From Firmicutes bacterium ASF500 (GTDB taxonomy: Bacteria; Bacillota; Clostridia; Oscillospirales; Oscillospiraceae): a DNA stretch of 64,000 nt. Under the pieces are notes generated by a model, which was not told where the DNA came from, made no database searches, and saw nothing but the letters and a program-made list of their open reading frames with translations. The DNA lies in assembly GCA_000492175.2 (NCBI GenBank), contig CP097573.1, forward strand, positions 3,410,001 through 3,474,000, read 5' to 3'. Of this stretch, positions 50,505 to 60,235 are shown piece after piece (the first letter of the stretch is position 1; each line of letters opens with the position of its first letter). The translations under genes and the position numbers were made by a program.

Positions 50505-52298
50505 ATGAGAAAGCGCAGATTCCTCAGCGCCCTGGCGGCTCTGGCCCTGGTGTTCACCCTGAGCCCGGCGGTCCGGGCGGAGGGGGCGGCTCCGGCGGTG
50601 TCCTCCAACCGGGGGGGACACGAGTATGTAAATGGCCGGCGGTGGGCCCAGCCCGCCAAGTCCTACCTCTATGAGAATCAGTCTGGCGGACTGACCCGGG
50701 TGGAGTATATCGAGGACCACGTGGTGGTGGAGGACTATGACGCCTCCTTCGGCCTCCAGTCCAGCCGGACGCTCCCGGCGGAGCTCCCCCTGTGGGGCGG
50801 CTTTTTTGCCGGGGAGAAGTATAACTTCCTGATCTTCGGCCAGGAGAACAAGGAGGAGGACGACGGCAAGGAGGTCATCCGCGTCGTCCAGTACGACAAG
50901 AGCTGGAACCGCCTGGGGCAGGCCAGCCTCCAGGGGGCCAACACCATCGTCCCCTTTGACGCGGGGGCGCTCCGCTGCGACGAGTACGGCGGATACCTCT
51001 ATATCCGCACCAGCCACAAGATGTACACCGCCAAGGACGGGCTGAACCATCAGGCCAACGTGATGATCGCCCTGCGGCAGAAGGACATGGAGATTACCGA
51101 CTCCTTCTGGAAGGTGATGAACGTGAGCTACGGCTATGTCAGCCACTCCTTCAACCAGTTTGTCCTGATCGACCAGGAGGGCCGCATCGTCACCCTGGAC
51201 CACGGCGACGCCGGTCAGACCCGGGCGGCGGTTCTGCTGCGGTACAACGCCGAGGCCGGGAAGGACAGCTTCCAGGAGGGGGTCAAGGTGCCTCTGGAGG
51301 ATGGCTATTACACCTGGAGCTATGTGAGCCGGGTGGATGTTCTGGCTTTCCCCCAGGCCGCTGAGCACTACAACGACACCGGCTGCGCCCTGGGCGGCTT
51401 CGCCGAGACCTCCAAGGGCTATGTGACTGCCTATCAGTTCGACGGTACCGCCTCCTACCTGGGCGTGGACAGCCGGGACCTGTATCTGTCCACGGTGAGC
51501 AAGGACCTGAAGAGCCCTGAGACCGTCCAGCTGACCACCGGTCAGAACGTCTCCAACCCCCAGCTGGCCCCCACTGGACTGGAGGGTGGCTATGTGCTGT
51601 GGAACACAGTGGACCAGAAGAGCTGGTACAACTTTACCTTCGGGGACACCCTCTACTACGCCTCCTATGACGCCAACGGTGCTGTGGGCCAGATCCAGAC
51701 CGCCCCGGGACAGTTGTCCGACTGCCAGCCCATCTTCTGGCAGGGCAAGGCGGTGTGGTACACCACCGACAACTCCGTCCCCACCTTCTACCTCCTGGAC
51801 GGAGCCGGCGTGACCGCCCGCAAGGCCGGTACCGCCGCCGCGCCCGACCCCGACCCCGTTCCCGATACCGCCACGGCCCACGCCTCCACCCAGCTGGTGC
51901 TGGTGGACGGCAAGAGCGTGGAGTTCCAGGCCTACGCCCTCCTGGATGAACAGGGGAACCCCACTAACTATGTGAAGATGCGGGACCTGGCCTATGTGCT
52001 CAACGGCACGGGGGCCCAGTTCGAGGTGGACTGGGACGGCGGCGTGGTGGTCACCACCAAGACGCCTTACACCGTCAGGGGCGGGGAGATGACCACCCCC
52101 TATGAGGGAAACCAGCCCTGTACCTCCGTTGAGAGCGCCACCAACGTGGACGGAAAGCTCGTCCGCCTGGACGCCTTCACCATTTACGACAGTCAGAATA
52201 ACGGCTACACCTACTACAAGCTGAGGGACCTGGGCAGCGTCCTGGGCTTCGGCGTAGACTGGGTAGACGGGCAGGGCATTACGATCAGCACCCGCTGA
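50505..52298 (+). CDS. secreted stalk-domain protein
   Basis: This 597-aa exported protein has a basic start and signal peptide ending near SPAVRAEG (residue 25). A long region with repeated beta strands (about 40-440; FDAGALRCDEYGGYLYIRTS, FNQFVLIDQEGRIVTLDHG) is probably a beta-propeller. A Pro/Asp linker (PDPDPVPDTA) precedes two copies of a copper-amine-oxidase-N-like stalk motif, YVKMRDLAYVLNGTG and YYKLRDLGSVLGFGVDW. Such proteins are common on clostridial surfaces and their ligands are unknown. AGGAGAGGAAGCAT precedes the ATG. It is monocistronic with its own promoter and terminator. Confidence 0.8.
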   Translation: MRKRRFLSALAALALVFTLSPAVRAEGAAPAVSSNRGGHEYVNGRRWAQPAKSYLYENQSGGLTRVEYIEDHVVVEDYDASFGLQSSRTLPAELPLWGGFFAGEKYNFLIFGQENKEEDDGKEVIRVVQYDKSWNRLGQASLQGANTIVPFDAGALRCDEYGGYLYIRTSHKMYTAKDGLNHQANVMIALRQKDMEITDSFWKVMNVSYGYVSHSFNQFVLIDQEGRIVTLDHGDAGQTRAAVLLRYNAEAGKDSFQEGVKVPLEDGYYTWSYVSRVDVLAFPQAAEHYNDTGCALGGFAETSKGYVTAYQFDGTASYLGVDSRDLYLSTVSKDLKSPETVQLTTGQNVSNPQLAPTGLEGGYVLWNTVDQKSWYNFTFGDTLYYASYDANGAVGQIQTAPGQLSDCQPIFWQGKAVWYTTDNSVPTFYLLDGAGVTARKAGTAAAPDPDPVPDTATAHASTQLVLVDGKSVEFQAYALLDEQGNPTNYVKMRDLAYVLNGTGAQFEVDWDGGVVVTTKTPYTVRGGEMTTPYEGNQPCTSVESATNVDGKLVRLDAFTIYDSQNNGYTYYKLRDLGSVLGFGVDWVDGQGITISTR

Positions 52299-52313
52299 AC
52301 CAAATAAAAACCA

Positions 52314-52349
52314 CAGTCAGCCGCCGCGTCTTGATGCGGCGGCTGACTG
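52314..52349 (+). terminator. terminator between stalk gene and recQ
   Basis: A 14-bp stem CAGTCAGCCGCCGC with its complement lies 15 bases after the stop. The reverse strand carries the better T run. Confidence 0.7.
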
Positions 52350-52365
52350 CGTTGCAGGTGATGAA

Positions 52366-54204
52366 ATGGACAAGCATGAGGTTCTCAAGCAGTATTTCGG
52401 CCACAGTACCTTCCGCCAGGGGCAGGAGCGGCTGATCGACGGCATTCTGTCCGGCCAGGACGTGCTGGGCGTGATGCCCACCGGCGGGGGGAAGTCCATG
52501 TGCTATCAGGTGCCCGCCCTGCTTCTGCCGGGGCTGACCCTGGTGGTGTCCCCCCTGATCTCCCTGATGAAGGACCAGGTGGCCGCCCTGAAGGAGGCCG
52601 GAGCGCCCGCCGCCTACATCAACAGCTCGCTGACAGGGGAGCAGCTGCGGACGGTGTACAGCCGGGCCCGTCAGGGGGCCTATAAGCTGATCTACATCGC
52701 CCCGGAGCGGCTGGAGGGGGAGGGCTTCGCCGCCCTGGCCCGGGAGGCGGACCTGTCCCTGGTGGCGGTGGACGAGGCCCACTGCGTCTCCCAGTGGGGT
52801 CAGGACTTCCGGCCCAGCTATCTGAGAATCCGGGAATTTGTGGACAACCTGCCCCGCCGCCCGGTGCTGGCCGCCTTCACCGCCACCGCCACCGGCCAGG
52901 TGCGGGAGGACATCGTCCAGCGGCTGGGCCTGCGGGAGCCGGTCCGGGAGGTCACCGGCTTCGACCGGCCCAACCTGTTTTTCGACGTGCGCCACCCCAG
53001 AAACAAGATGGAGGAGCTGACCCGCCTGCTCCGGGAGCGGGAGGGGCGGTGCGGCATCATCTACTGCGCCACCCGGGGCGGAGTGGACCGGGTGTGCCGG
53101 GCGCTGGAGGACAAGGGCGTCCCCGCCGCCCGCTACCACGCGGGGATGGAGGACGGGGAGCGGCGGGCCAGTCAGGACGACTTCCAGTTCGACCGCAGGC
53201 CCGTCATGGTGGCCACCAACGCCTTCGGAATGGGCATTGACAAGTCCAACGTCAGCTTTGTCATCCACTACAACATGCCCAAGAGCCTGGAGGCCTATTA
53301 CCAGGAGGCGGGCCGGGCCGGCCGGGACGGCGAGCCGGCGGACTGCGTGCTGCTCTACTCCGCCGGGGACGTGACCACCGCCCGGTTCCTCATCGAGAAC
53401 GGCGGCGAGGAGCTGAGCCCGGAGGACCGGGCCGAGGTCCGCCGCCGGGACTACGAGCGGCTCAATCTCATGGTGGACTACTGCAAGACCACCGGCTGTC
53501 TCCGAGGATACATTTTGGACTACTTCGGCCAGGAGCACGGCCCGGACTGCGGAAGCTGCGGCAACTGCGTCGGGGAGTACACCCAGGAGGACGTGACCGT
53601 CCCCGCCCAGATGATCCTGTCCTGTGTCCTCCGGGTGCGGGAGAAGCTGGGCTACTACGTGGGCAAGACGCTGATCGTCCGCACCCTCCGGGGCAGTCGG
53701 GACCAGCGGGTGCTGGAGCTGGGGCTGGACGGCCTGTCCACCTACGGCCTGATGAACAAGCTCGCCGCCTCCCGCATCCGGGAGATCATGGACTTTTTGG
53801 AGCTGGAGGGCTGTCTGCGCCTCAACCCGGCCCACTCTACCCTGGAGCCGGCGGGGGAGGCCCGGGCGGTGCTCTTCCAGGGGAAGCGGCTGTCCATGTC
53901 CGTCCGGAAGGACCGGGCGGAGGAGCGGGCGAAGGAGAAGCGCCGGACGCCCGCCCCGGCGGGAGAGGCCCCGGAGGAGCTGACAGCCGCCCTCAAGGCG
54001 GTGCGGAACCGCCTGGCCCAGCGGGAGGACGTGCCCGCCTACATCGTGTTTTCCAACGCCACCCTCACCGATATGGCGGCAAAGCGCCCCCGGAGCATGG
54101 AGGCCCTGCTGGAGGTCTCCGGCGTGGGCCGGGTGAAGGCGGCGAAATACGGCGCGGCCTTTTTGGAGGCCATCGCCCAATTTGAGGCAGGAAAAAAACT
54201 GTAA
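52366..54204 (+). CDS. recQ: ATP-dependent DNA helicase RecQ
   Basis: This 612-aa RecQ helicase acts in recombination and fork repair. Motif 0 (FRQGQERLI), Walker A TGGGKSM, DEAH-type box [11 protein letters not shown] and motif [12 protein letters not shown] are present. The zinc-binding cysteines follow ([11 protein letters not shown]...CGSCGNC). A winged-helix domain and a C-terminal HRDC domain ([19 protein letters not shown]) complete the family layout. The start ATG has a weak GCAGGTGATGAA site. A promoter for rpsB lies right after its stop. Confidence 0.95.
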   Translation: MDKHEVLKQYFGHSTFRQGQERLIDGILSGQDVLGVMPTGGGKSMCYQVPALLLPGLTLVVSPLISLMKDQVAALKEAGAPAAYINSSLTGEQLRTVYSRARQGAYKLIYIAPERLEGEGFAALAREADLSLVAVDEAHCVSQWGQDFRPSYLRIREFVDNLPRRPVLAAFTATATGQVREDIVQRLGLREPVREVTGFDRPNLFFDVRHPRNKMEELTRLLREREGRCGIIYCATRGGVDRVCRALEDKGVPAARYHAGMEDGERRASQDDFQFDRRPVMVATNAFGMGIDKSNVSFVIHYNMPKSLEAYYQEAGRAGRDGEPADCVLLYSAGDVTTARFLIENGGEELSPEDRAEVRRRDYERLNLMVDYCKTTGCLRGYILDYFGQEHGPDCGSCGNCVGEYTQEDVTVPAQMILSCVLRVREKLGYYVGKTLIVRTLRGSRDQRVLELGLDGLSTYGLMNKLAASRIREIMDFLELEGCLRLNPAHSTLEPAGEARAVLFQGKRLSMSVRKDRAEERAKEKRRTPAPAGEAPEELTAALKAVRNRLAQREDVPAYIVFSNATLTDMAAKRPRSMEALLEVSGVGRVKAAKYGAAFLEAIAQFEAGKKL

Positions 54205-54211
54205 AAAAAGC

Positions 54212-54240
54212 TTGCATTCCCTGGAAGAAAGTGATATACT
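54212..54240 (+). promoter_or_regulatory. promoter of rpsB
   Basis: -35 TTGCAT (54212-54217), a 17-base spacer and -10 TATACT (54235-54240), leaving a leader of about 110 bases before rpsB. No autoregulatory S2 structure is clearly recognised in it. Confidence 0.85.
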
Positions 54241-54355
54241 ACTCTGGCATTATGTGTGGGAGTGCGGATTTTTCGCCCGGTGCCCGGAGAATCTCCGGGT
54301 TGGCGGAGAATATGATGCCCCCAGAAGAATAACTGAAAAACAGGAGGAAAAAACT

Positions 54356-55084
54356 ATGGCAGTCGTATCTATGAAGCAGCTGCTGGAGGCCGGCGTTCAC
54401 TTCGGCCACCAGACCCGCCGGTGGAACCCCAAGATGGCCACCTACATCTACACGGAGCGCAACGGGATCTATATCATTGATCTCCAGAAGACCGTGAAGA
54501 AGCTGGAGGAGGCCTATAACTTCGTCCGTTCCCTGGGTGAGAAGGGCGAGACTCTGCTCTTCGTGGGCACCAAGAAGCAGGCTCAGGAGGCCATCAAGGA
54601 GGAGGCCAGCCGCGTCGGCATGTACTGGGTGAACGCCCGGTGGCTGGGCGGTATGCTCACCAACTTTAAGACCATGCGGGGCCGCGTGGACCGCCTGGCC
54701 CAGCTGAAGAAGATGCAGGAGGACGGCACCTTCGACATGTTGCCCAAGAAGGAAGTCATCAAGCACATGGGCGAGATCGCCAAGCTGGAGAAGTACCTGG
54801 GCGGCGTCACCGAGATGCGCAAGCTCCCCGGCGCCCTGTTCGTGGTGGACCCCCGCAAGGAGCGCAACGCCATCAACGAGGCCCGCAAGCTCCACATCCC
54901 CATCGTGGCTATCGTGGACACCAACTGCGACCCCGACGAGATCGACTATGTGATCCCCGGCAATGACGACGCCATCCGCGCCATCAAGCTGATCTCCTCC
55001 GTCATGGCCAACGCCATCCAGGAGGGCAAGCAGGGCCAGGACGCCCCCGCCGCTGAGGCTGAGGCTCCCGCCGCTGCGGAGTAA
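54356..55084 (+). CDS. rpsB: 30S ribosomal protein S2
   Basis: This 242-aa small-subunit protein, uS2, is identified by [20 protein letters not shown] near the N-terminus, [13 protein letters not shown] and [19 protein letters not shown]. An Ala/Glu-rich acidic tail closes it. AGGAGGAAAAAACT precedes the ATG at 54356; a longer frame upstream reads the leader. It precedes tsf in the conserved order. Codon use is biased to C-ending optimal codons, as expected for high expression. Confidence 0.98.
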   Translation: MAVVSMKQLLEAGVHFGHQTRRWNPKMATYIYTERNGIYIIDLQKTVKKLEEAYNFVRSLGEKGETLLFVGTKKQAQEAIKEEASRVGMYWVNARWLGGMLTNFKTMRGRVDRLAQLKKMQEDGTFDMLPKKEVIKHMGEIAKLEKYLGGVTEMRKLPGALFVVDPRKERNAINEARKLHIPIVAIVDTNCDPDEIDYVIPGNDDAIRAIKLISSVMANAIQEGKQGQDAPAAEAEAPAAAE

Positions 55085-55106
55085 TGATGAATTTTTCGGC
55101 CAACTG

Positions 55107-55188
55107 TGTAGGGGCGGCCTTTGGCCGCCCGCACGTTGGACGCTGTATCCAGAGCAGTTGAAACGGGCGGCCAAAGGCCGCCCCTACA
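55107..55188. repeat. TGTAGGGG palindrome between rpsB and tsf
   Basis: Paired copy: the left arm TGTAGGGGCGGCCTTTGG leads to CCGCCCG, and the right arm CGGGCGGCCAAAGGCCGCC leads to CCTACA. The core TTTGG/CCAAA replaces the TGTGG/CCACA of other copies, changing both sides of the stem together. Confidence 0.9.
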
Positions 55189-55229
55189 GACTGCTCTCCT
55201 ATTGATTAAACTTAGGAGGTTATTAAGTT

Positions 55230-56150
55230 ATGGCAATCACCGCAAAAGACGTACAGAAGCTGCGCGAGATGACCGGCGTGGGCATGATGGACTGCAAGAA
55301 GGCCCTGGTCGAGGCCGACGGCGACTTTGACAAGGCCATCGAGTGGCTGCGCGAGAAGGGCCTCGCCGCCCAGACCAAGAAGGCCGGCAAGGTGGCCGCC
55401 GAGGGCGTGTCTATGGCGATCGTGGCCGACAACGGCGTGGGCGTGCTGATTGAGGTCAACTCCCAGACCGACTTCGTGGCGAAGAACGACGTGTTCCAGG
55501 GCTTCGTCAAGGATGTGGCTACCGCCGTCGCCACCCAGGACCCCGCCGACGTGGAGGCCCTGAAGAACTGCACCTACCCCGGCACTGACCGCACCATCGC
55601 CGATGTCACCGCCGACAAAGTGCTGGCTATCGGTGAGAACATCCAGATCCGCCGCTTTGTCCGCTACGCCGAGGGCGTCAGCGTGCCCTACGTTCACATG
55701 AACGGTAAGGTGGGCGTGCTGGTTAACCTGGCCGTCGAGGGCATCGACGCCGACAAGGTGGTCGAGCTGGGCAAGGACGTGGCGATGCAGATCTGCGCCA
55801 TGAACCCCGCCTATCTGGACAAGTCCAACGTGAGCCAGGAGATCCTGGACAAGGAGAAGGAAATCCAGCTGGCTATTATGGCCAACGACCCCAAGATGGC
55901 CGCCAAGCCTGACAAGGTGAAGGAGGGCATCGTCATGGGCAAGCTGGGCAAGTACTATGAGGAGAACTGCCTGCTCCAGCAGGCCTTCGTCAAGGAGAAC
56001 AAGGTCTCCGTGGAGAAGCACGTGGAGGCCGTCGCCAAGGAGCTGGGCGGCAAGATCACCGTCAAGGCATTTACCCGCTTCGCCACCGGCGAGGGCATCG
56101 AGAAGAAGGAGGACGACTTCGCCGCCGAGGTCGCGTCCATGATTAAGTAA
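55230..56150 (+). CDS. tsf: elongation factor Ts
   Basis: This 306-aa guanine nucleotide exchange factor for EF-Tu has an N-terminal UBA-like domain (VQKLREMTGVGMMDCKKALVE, the classic TGVGMMDCKKAL signature), followed by the core with IEVNSQTDFVAKNDVF. Length is typical. AGGAGGTTATTAAGTT precedes the ATG. It follows rpsB with a palindromic repeat in the 145-base gap and ends in a strong terminator. Confidence 0.98.
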   Translation: MAITAKDVQKLREMTGVGMMDCKKALVEADGDFDKAIEWLREKGLAAQTKKAGKVAAEGVSMAIVADNGVGVLIEVNSQTDFVAKNDVFQGFVKDVATAVATQDPADVEALKNCTYPGTDRTIADVTADKVLAIGENIQIRRFVRYAEGVSVPYVHMNGKVGVLVNLAVEGIDADKVVELGKDVAMQICAMNPAYLDKSNVSQEILDKEKEIQLAIMANDPKMAAKPDKVKEGIVMGKLGKYYEENCLLQQAFVKENKVSVEKHVEAVAKELGGKITVKAFTRFATGEGIEKKEDDFAAEVASMIK

Positions 56151-56169
56151 GCAGGACTGATTGGAACAG

Positions 56170-56201
56170 GGGCCTGAGTCGTATTACTGTGACTCAGGCC
56201 C
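56170..56201 (+). terminator. terminator of tsf
   Basis: Perfect 11-bp stem GGGCCTGAGTC/GACTCAGGCCC followed by TTTT. Confidence 0.92.
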
Positions 56202-56250
56202 TTTTGCATACGCTCTGAGCGCTTCTGGAGCGGAGGAAAGGAAGGGTATC

Positions 56251-57819
56251 ATGGATCAAAGCGCCGCGTTTCGGTGGCCCGCCGTGCCTGGGCCGTGGAA
56301 AAAGATTTCACCTGCCTTTTGGCTGGCATTCCTGACGGCTGGTGTCGGAGGGTTTATCACCCACCTTTACATCTTCACCAACCTCCTGCCCAACCACGAC
56401 AGCATCGGGGGCCTGTTCACCTATAACGACATGCTGGACATTGGCCGCTGGGCCTCCAGCCCTATGTCGCTGCCCAGCACCTTTTTTCAGCTCCCGGTGG
56501 TCATCGGACTGCTGTCGGTGCTGGCGCTGGGGGCGGCGGCAGGACTGACCGTCCGGGTGCTGGAGATTAGCCACCCCGTCCATATTGTGCTGACCTCCGC
56601 CCTGATGGTCACCTACCCCGCCGCCTGCGCCATCTTCTCTTACCTCTTCACCGCCGACGCCTACTTTATGGCCCTGTTCCTCAACGCGCTGGCCGTCTGG
56701 TGTACCAAGAAATACCGCTGGGGCTGGGCTGCCGCCATCCTGATGATGACATGGGCCTGCGGCACCTATCAGGCGTTCATCTGCTATGCCATCGGCCTGT
56801 TCCTGATCGACTGCATCCTGGCTCTGCTCAACGGGGAGGAGGTTCCCGGGGTGGTGGTTCGGGGGCTGAAATACATCGGGATTTGCCTGACCAGCCTGGC
56901 GCTGTACTATGTGGTGCTGAAAATTGTCCTGATGGTCACCGGCACGGAGCTCGCCGACTACCAGGGGCTGAGCGGCCTGGGGCTGACCAGTCTGGCGGAA
57001 TATTTCAGCCGTATCCCGGAGGTCTATCAGATCTTTTTTGACTATCTGCTGACTCCGAGCTTTTTGGACAGCTTTTTCTGCTTTGTCCTCCAGGCCGGTT
57101 TTGTCTATGCCGCCGCCGCTCTGGTGGTTCTGGCGGTGATGAACGGCCTGCTTCGGGACCCACTCCGGCTGCTGCTGACGGCGGCGGGGGCGGCCCTGCT
57201 GCCCCTGGCCCTGAATTTCGTCGCCCTCCTGGCCGCCGGGGGGGAGGTCCACCACCTGATGATCTACGCCTTCGTGCTGGTCTTCGTGCTGGGCATCAAG
57301 CTCACCGAGCTGATTATGGCCCGGCTGATCTCCGCCGGGAGGCCTGGCTGGACCGGGGTGTTCTGGCCTAACCTGGTGCTGTGCGCGGCGCTGGTCTGGT
57401 GCGGGTTCTGTACTGACAACATCGCCTATCTGCGGATGGAGCTGCGCTATGAGAACTCGCTGGCTCTGGCCAACCGCATTGCTGCCCGGGCGGAGAACCT
57501 GGCGGGCTATACCCCGGACGCCCCCATCGCCGTTGTGGGCCGCCTGCCCATCGACCTGTACGGCCAGACTCTGCCTGAGCTCTCGGAGTACGACGCCATC
57601 ACCGGCACGGACGGCTTTCTGTTACAGTGCTACTACTCGGGACGGGACGTGCTGGAGTACTGCATTGGTCTGCCAATGTCTCAGTCAACGGCGGAGCAGT
57701 GGGACGACCTCTATAAATCCGGTATTTTGTACCAGACCCCCAACTGGCCCGATCCGAACTGTATGTTCATGTTTGAGGGGATGGTCGTGGTAAAGCTGTC
57801 GGATGTGTATATTGAGTGA
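56251..57819 (+). CDS. GtrII-like multi-pass membrane glucosyltransferase
   Basis: This 522-aa integral membrane protein has about ten hydrophobic helices. The N-terminal periplasmic-side segment FTNLLPNHDSIGGLFTYND, after the first helix, and the D/E-rich short loops fit the Glucos_trans_II (GtrII) family, GT-C enzymes that add glucose from a lipid carrier to surface polysaccharides. The C-terminal 140 residues (ANRIAARAENLAGYTPDAPI onward) form a soluble domain outside. AAAGGAAGGGTATC precedes the ATG at 56251. The partner genes GtrA and GtrB are not adjacent. Confidence 0.75.
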   Translation: MDQSAAFRWPAVPGPWKKISPAFWLAFLTAGVGGFITHLYIFTNLLPNHDSIGGLFTYNDMLDIGRWASSPMSLPSTFFQLPVVIGLLSVLALGAAAGLTVRVLEISHPVHIVLTSALMVTYPAACAIFSYLFTADAYFMALFLNALAVWCTKKYRWGWAAAILMMTWACGTYQAFICYAIGLFLIDCILALLNGEEVPGVVVRGLKYIGICLTSLALYYVVLKIVLMVTGTELADYQGLSGLGLTSLAEYFSRIPEVYQIFFDYLLTPSFLDSFFCFVLQAGFVYAAAALVVLAVMNGLLRDPLRLLLTAAGAALLPLALNFVALLAAGGEVHHLMIYAFVLVFVLGIKLTELIMARLISAGRPGWTGVFWPNLVLCAALVWCGFCTDNIAYLRMELRYENSLALANRIAARAENLAGYTPDAPIAVVGRLPIDLYGQTLPELSEYDAITGTDGFLLQCYYSGRDVLEYCIGLPMSQSTAEQWDDLYKSGILYQTPNWPDPNCMFMFEGMVVVKLSDVYIE

Positions 57820-58114
57820 AAATTTCAGACTGTATGTGTATATAGGATAACAGCTTCCCGGTGCGAGGGCCCGGGAAGCTGTCTGCTTTCCTGGAAAAAT
57901 TTTGACAAAAGCGGTAGGCGAATCGTCCGTTTTTTTAGTATATTTATTCGGTGACGGAAATGCGGAAAAGCACTTCCCTTTCTGGAGGAGCTATGGTATA
58001 CTTTTCTCAAAGTCTATCGTCCATCCGTTCAGCGCGGCGCGAAAGCCGGCAAGCGGAGCGAGCGGCTTTTCTTCTGTATGTCAGCAAAAAAAACAGAAAA
58101 GGAGCGAAAGGGAC
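57820..58114. other. intergenic region before chemoreceptor
   Basis: It holds a terminator hairpin at 57851-57881, then about 230 bases with no supported gene. TATACT at about 57999-58004 is a possible -10 with a poor -35 17 bases upstream. No riboswitch that I know is recognised, including cyclic-di-GMP types. Confidence 0.45.
57851..57881 (+). terminator. terminator of GtrII-like gene
   Basis: Perfect 11-bp stem CAGCTTCCCGG/CCGGGAAGCTG followed by TCTGCTTTCC. Confidence 0.8.
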
Positions 58115-60235
58115 GTGTGGGGAAAGAAAGTGGACCCCTCCGTCAGCGGAGGGATCAAACGGAGCCTGAATAGGAAGATTTTGAGGAGTACCACCCTGAA
58201 TATCCTGATTTTGGTGGTTGTGTGCTGCGCGATTATGGCCCTTTCCATGCAGTCGCTTGCCAACAGTATCCTCTTGGACAGCCTTCAGCCCATGGCCCGG
58301 CAGTCGGCCAAGACTGTGGAGGCCAACATTCATATGCTGGCCGACCGAATGATGACCATTGCCGGCGACCCCCGGCTGGAGACGGTTTACGCCGAGGGAC
58401 CCGCCAGTCCGCCGGAGGTACCGAACGCGCCGGAGACGCCCGAGGGGGAGGAGCCGGGGACTGAGACGCCGGCCGAGACTCCAGAGGAGCCGGACAGCCG
58501 CGTCCCGGACGCCGCAGCCACCGAGGCCAGCCGCAGGGAAGTCCTGGAGGAAGCGGCGGAGATTTATGAACTCTATACCATCGCGCTGTACGGCCTGGAC
58601 GGGCGGCTGATTCAGGGGATCGACGGCGCGCCCGAGAGCCTGGAGAGCACGTTCCTGTCCCTTTTACAGGAGACCGACAACCTGACCACCTATTCCTCCA
58701 CCATCTTCCAGGGCAAGCTGGGCGTTATGATGGGCATGCCGGTGAAGGAGGAGGGGGAGACCGCCTTCTATGTGATGGGCGTCTATAAGTACGACACCCT
58801 CAACGATGTCATCAGCAGCATCAACCTGGGCCGGACAGGCACGGCTTACATGGTCAGCGAGGACGGCACCGTCACCGGCCACCCTGACCAGTCCCTGGCC
58901 TTGAACAGAAGCTCGCTGTCCCAGCTCAGCGGCGGCAACAGCGAGGCGGTGGAACGGGTGACCACCGGGGAGACGGGGGCTACGGAGTTCCCCATCAACG
59001 GAAAGCAGATGCTGGTGGCCTTCTCACCCATCCGGGGAACCCAGTGGTCGCTAGTCATTCAGATTCCCAAGGCGGATTACAATCACTTTATCAACGCGGC
59101 GATGCTGGTGGCCGTGCTGGCGACCATGGCGGTGCTGGTCATCTCCATGCTTCTGGTCCTGCGTCTGGCCCGGTCCATCTCCCGCCCGGTGAAGCGGGTT
59201 ACCGACCGCATGGTGGCCTTCTCCAACGGCGACCTGCATACCGAGGTCACCCTCCTCAATACCGGGGATGAGCTGGAGGTCATGACCCAGACCCTGAGCG
59301 ACACCCTGGAGAGTATGAACCAGTACTTATCCGATGTTCAGCTGGTGCTGAACCGGGTGGCGCGGGGCGACCTGCGTGCCGAGCCTCATGAGGGCTATAA
59401 GGGCGACTTCGTGCTGATCCGCAGCAGTCTGGTCACCATCACCGAGTCGATGAATGAGACCATGCTGGGCCTGCGCTCCGCCGCCGACCGGCTGACTTGT
59501 ATGGCCGCCGGGCTGAGCGGCCAGTCCGCCCAGCTGCACCAGGCCTCTCTGGAGCAGAACCAGTCCACCGAGGAGCTAGTGGACGAGGTGACCCGCGTAA
59601 AGGAGCGGCTGGCCGACGTGACCGTGAGCAGCGGCCAGACCCGGACCCAGACGGAGGAGATCATTCAGCGGGTCCAGGGGGCCAATGAGCAGATGGCCGC
59701 GCTGTCTTCCGCCATGGACGACATCAGCGCCAACGCCCAGCAGATCACCAAGATCGCCAAGGACATTGAGGATATCGCTTTCCAGACCAATATCCTGTCC
59801 CTCAACGCCTCAGTGGAGGCCGCCCGGGCCGGGGCGGCGGGCAAGGGCTTCGCGGTGGTGGCCAACGAGGTGAAGCGGCTGGCCGCCAAGAGCGCCGAGG
59901 CCGCGCAGAGCGCCACCGGGATGGTCAACAACACCAAGGCCATCATCCAGACCGGCGTGGAGCTGACGGCGGACACCGCCGGCTCCCTCCGGGCCATCTC
60001 CGATGTTTCCGCCCAGATCGGCGCGATCTCCGACCAGCTGGCGGCGGCGGTGGAGGGCCAGGAGGCTGCCCTGACCGTGATGGAGGCCCGGATCGCTACC
60101 ATCTCCGATATCGCGGACCGCAACCTGCAAAACGCGGGGGAGACGGAGCTGTCCAGCAGCTCCCTGGCCCAGGAGGCCGAGGCCCTCCAGTCCCAGGTGA
60201 AAAAATTTGCTTTGAAGGAGAAGAGCGCCAAATGA
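58115..60235 (+). CDS. methyl-accepting chemotaxis protein
   Basis: This 706-aa chemoreceptor has a first helix (about 27-49, TLNILILVVVCCAIMALSM), a Cache-like outer sensor domain (about 50-325), a second helix (about 330-350), HAMP domain, and a cytosolic signalling coiled coil with the hairpin tip DIAFQTNILSLNASVEAARAG. The sensor domain contains a Pro/Glu/Thr-rich acidic insert of about 45 residues (near 92-137, repeats like ETPEGEEPG), unusual for dCache. The GTG at 58115 is chosen from AAAGGAGCGAAAGGGAC upstream; no ATG lies nearby in frame. The stop overlaps the next gene (ATGA). No chemotaxis kinase genes are in the window. Confidence 0.9.
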   Translation: MWGKKVDPSVSGGIKRSLNRKILRSTTLNILILVVVCCAIMALSMQSLANSILLDSLQPMARQSAKTVEANIHMLADRMMTIAGDPRLETVYAEGPASPPEVPNAPETPEGEEPGTETPAETPEEPDSRVPDAAATEASRREVLEEAAEIYELYTIALYGLDGRLIQGIDGAPESLESTFLSLLQETDNLTTYSSTIFQGKLGVMMGMPVKEEGETAFYVMGVYKYDTLNDVISSINLGRTGTAYMVSEDGTVTGHPDQSLALNRSSLSQLSGGNSEAVERVTTGETGATEFPINGKQMLVAFSPIRGTQWSLVIQIPKADYNHFINAAMLVAVLATMAVLVISMLLVLRLARSISRPVKRVTDRMVAFSNGDLHTEVTLLNTGDELEVMTQTLSDTLESMNQYLSDVQLVLNRVARGDLRAEPHEGYKGDFVLIRSSLVTITESMNETMLGLRSAADRLTCMAAGLSGQSAQLHQASLEQNQSTEELVDEVTRVKERLADVTVSSGQTRTQTEEIIQRVQGANEQMAALSSAMDDISANAQQITKIAKDIEDIAFQTNILSLNASVEAARAGAAGKGFAVVANEVKRLAAKSAEAAQSATGMVNNTKAIIQTGVELTADTAGSLRAISDVSAQIGAISDQLAAAVEGQEAALTVMEARIATISDIADRNLQNAGETELSSSSLAQEAEALQSQVKKFALKEKSAK

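Noticed and set aside
49815..54180. Long minus-strand open frames opposite queH, the stalk-domain gene and recQ
   Set aside because: The plus-strand proteins are well supported by motifs, ribosome sites and overlaps. The reverse frames are compositional artefacts.
54241..54355. rpsB leader as a ribosomal autoregulatory element
   Set aside because: The leader length is suitable, but no conserved S2-binding fold could be recognised by eye.
23876..55188. Palindrome copies as a CRISPR array
   Set aside because: The copies are kilobases apart, internally palindromic with variable cores, and lack regular unique spacers or cas genes.
57882..58114. Cyclic-di-GMP riboswitch before the chemoreceptor
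   Set aside because: Such switches often precede receptors, but the characteristic GEMM core words are absent.
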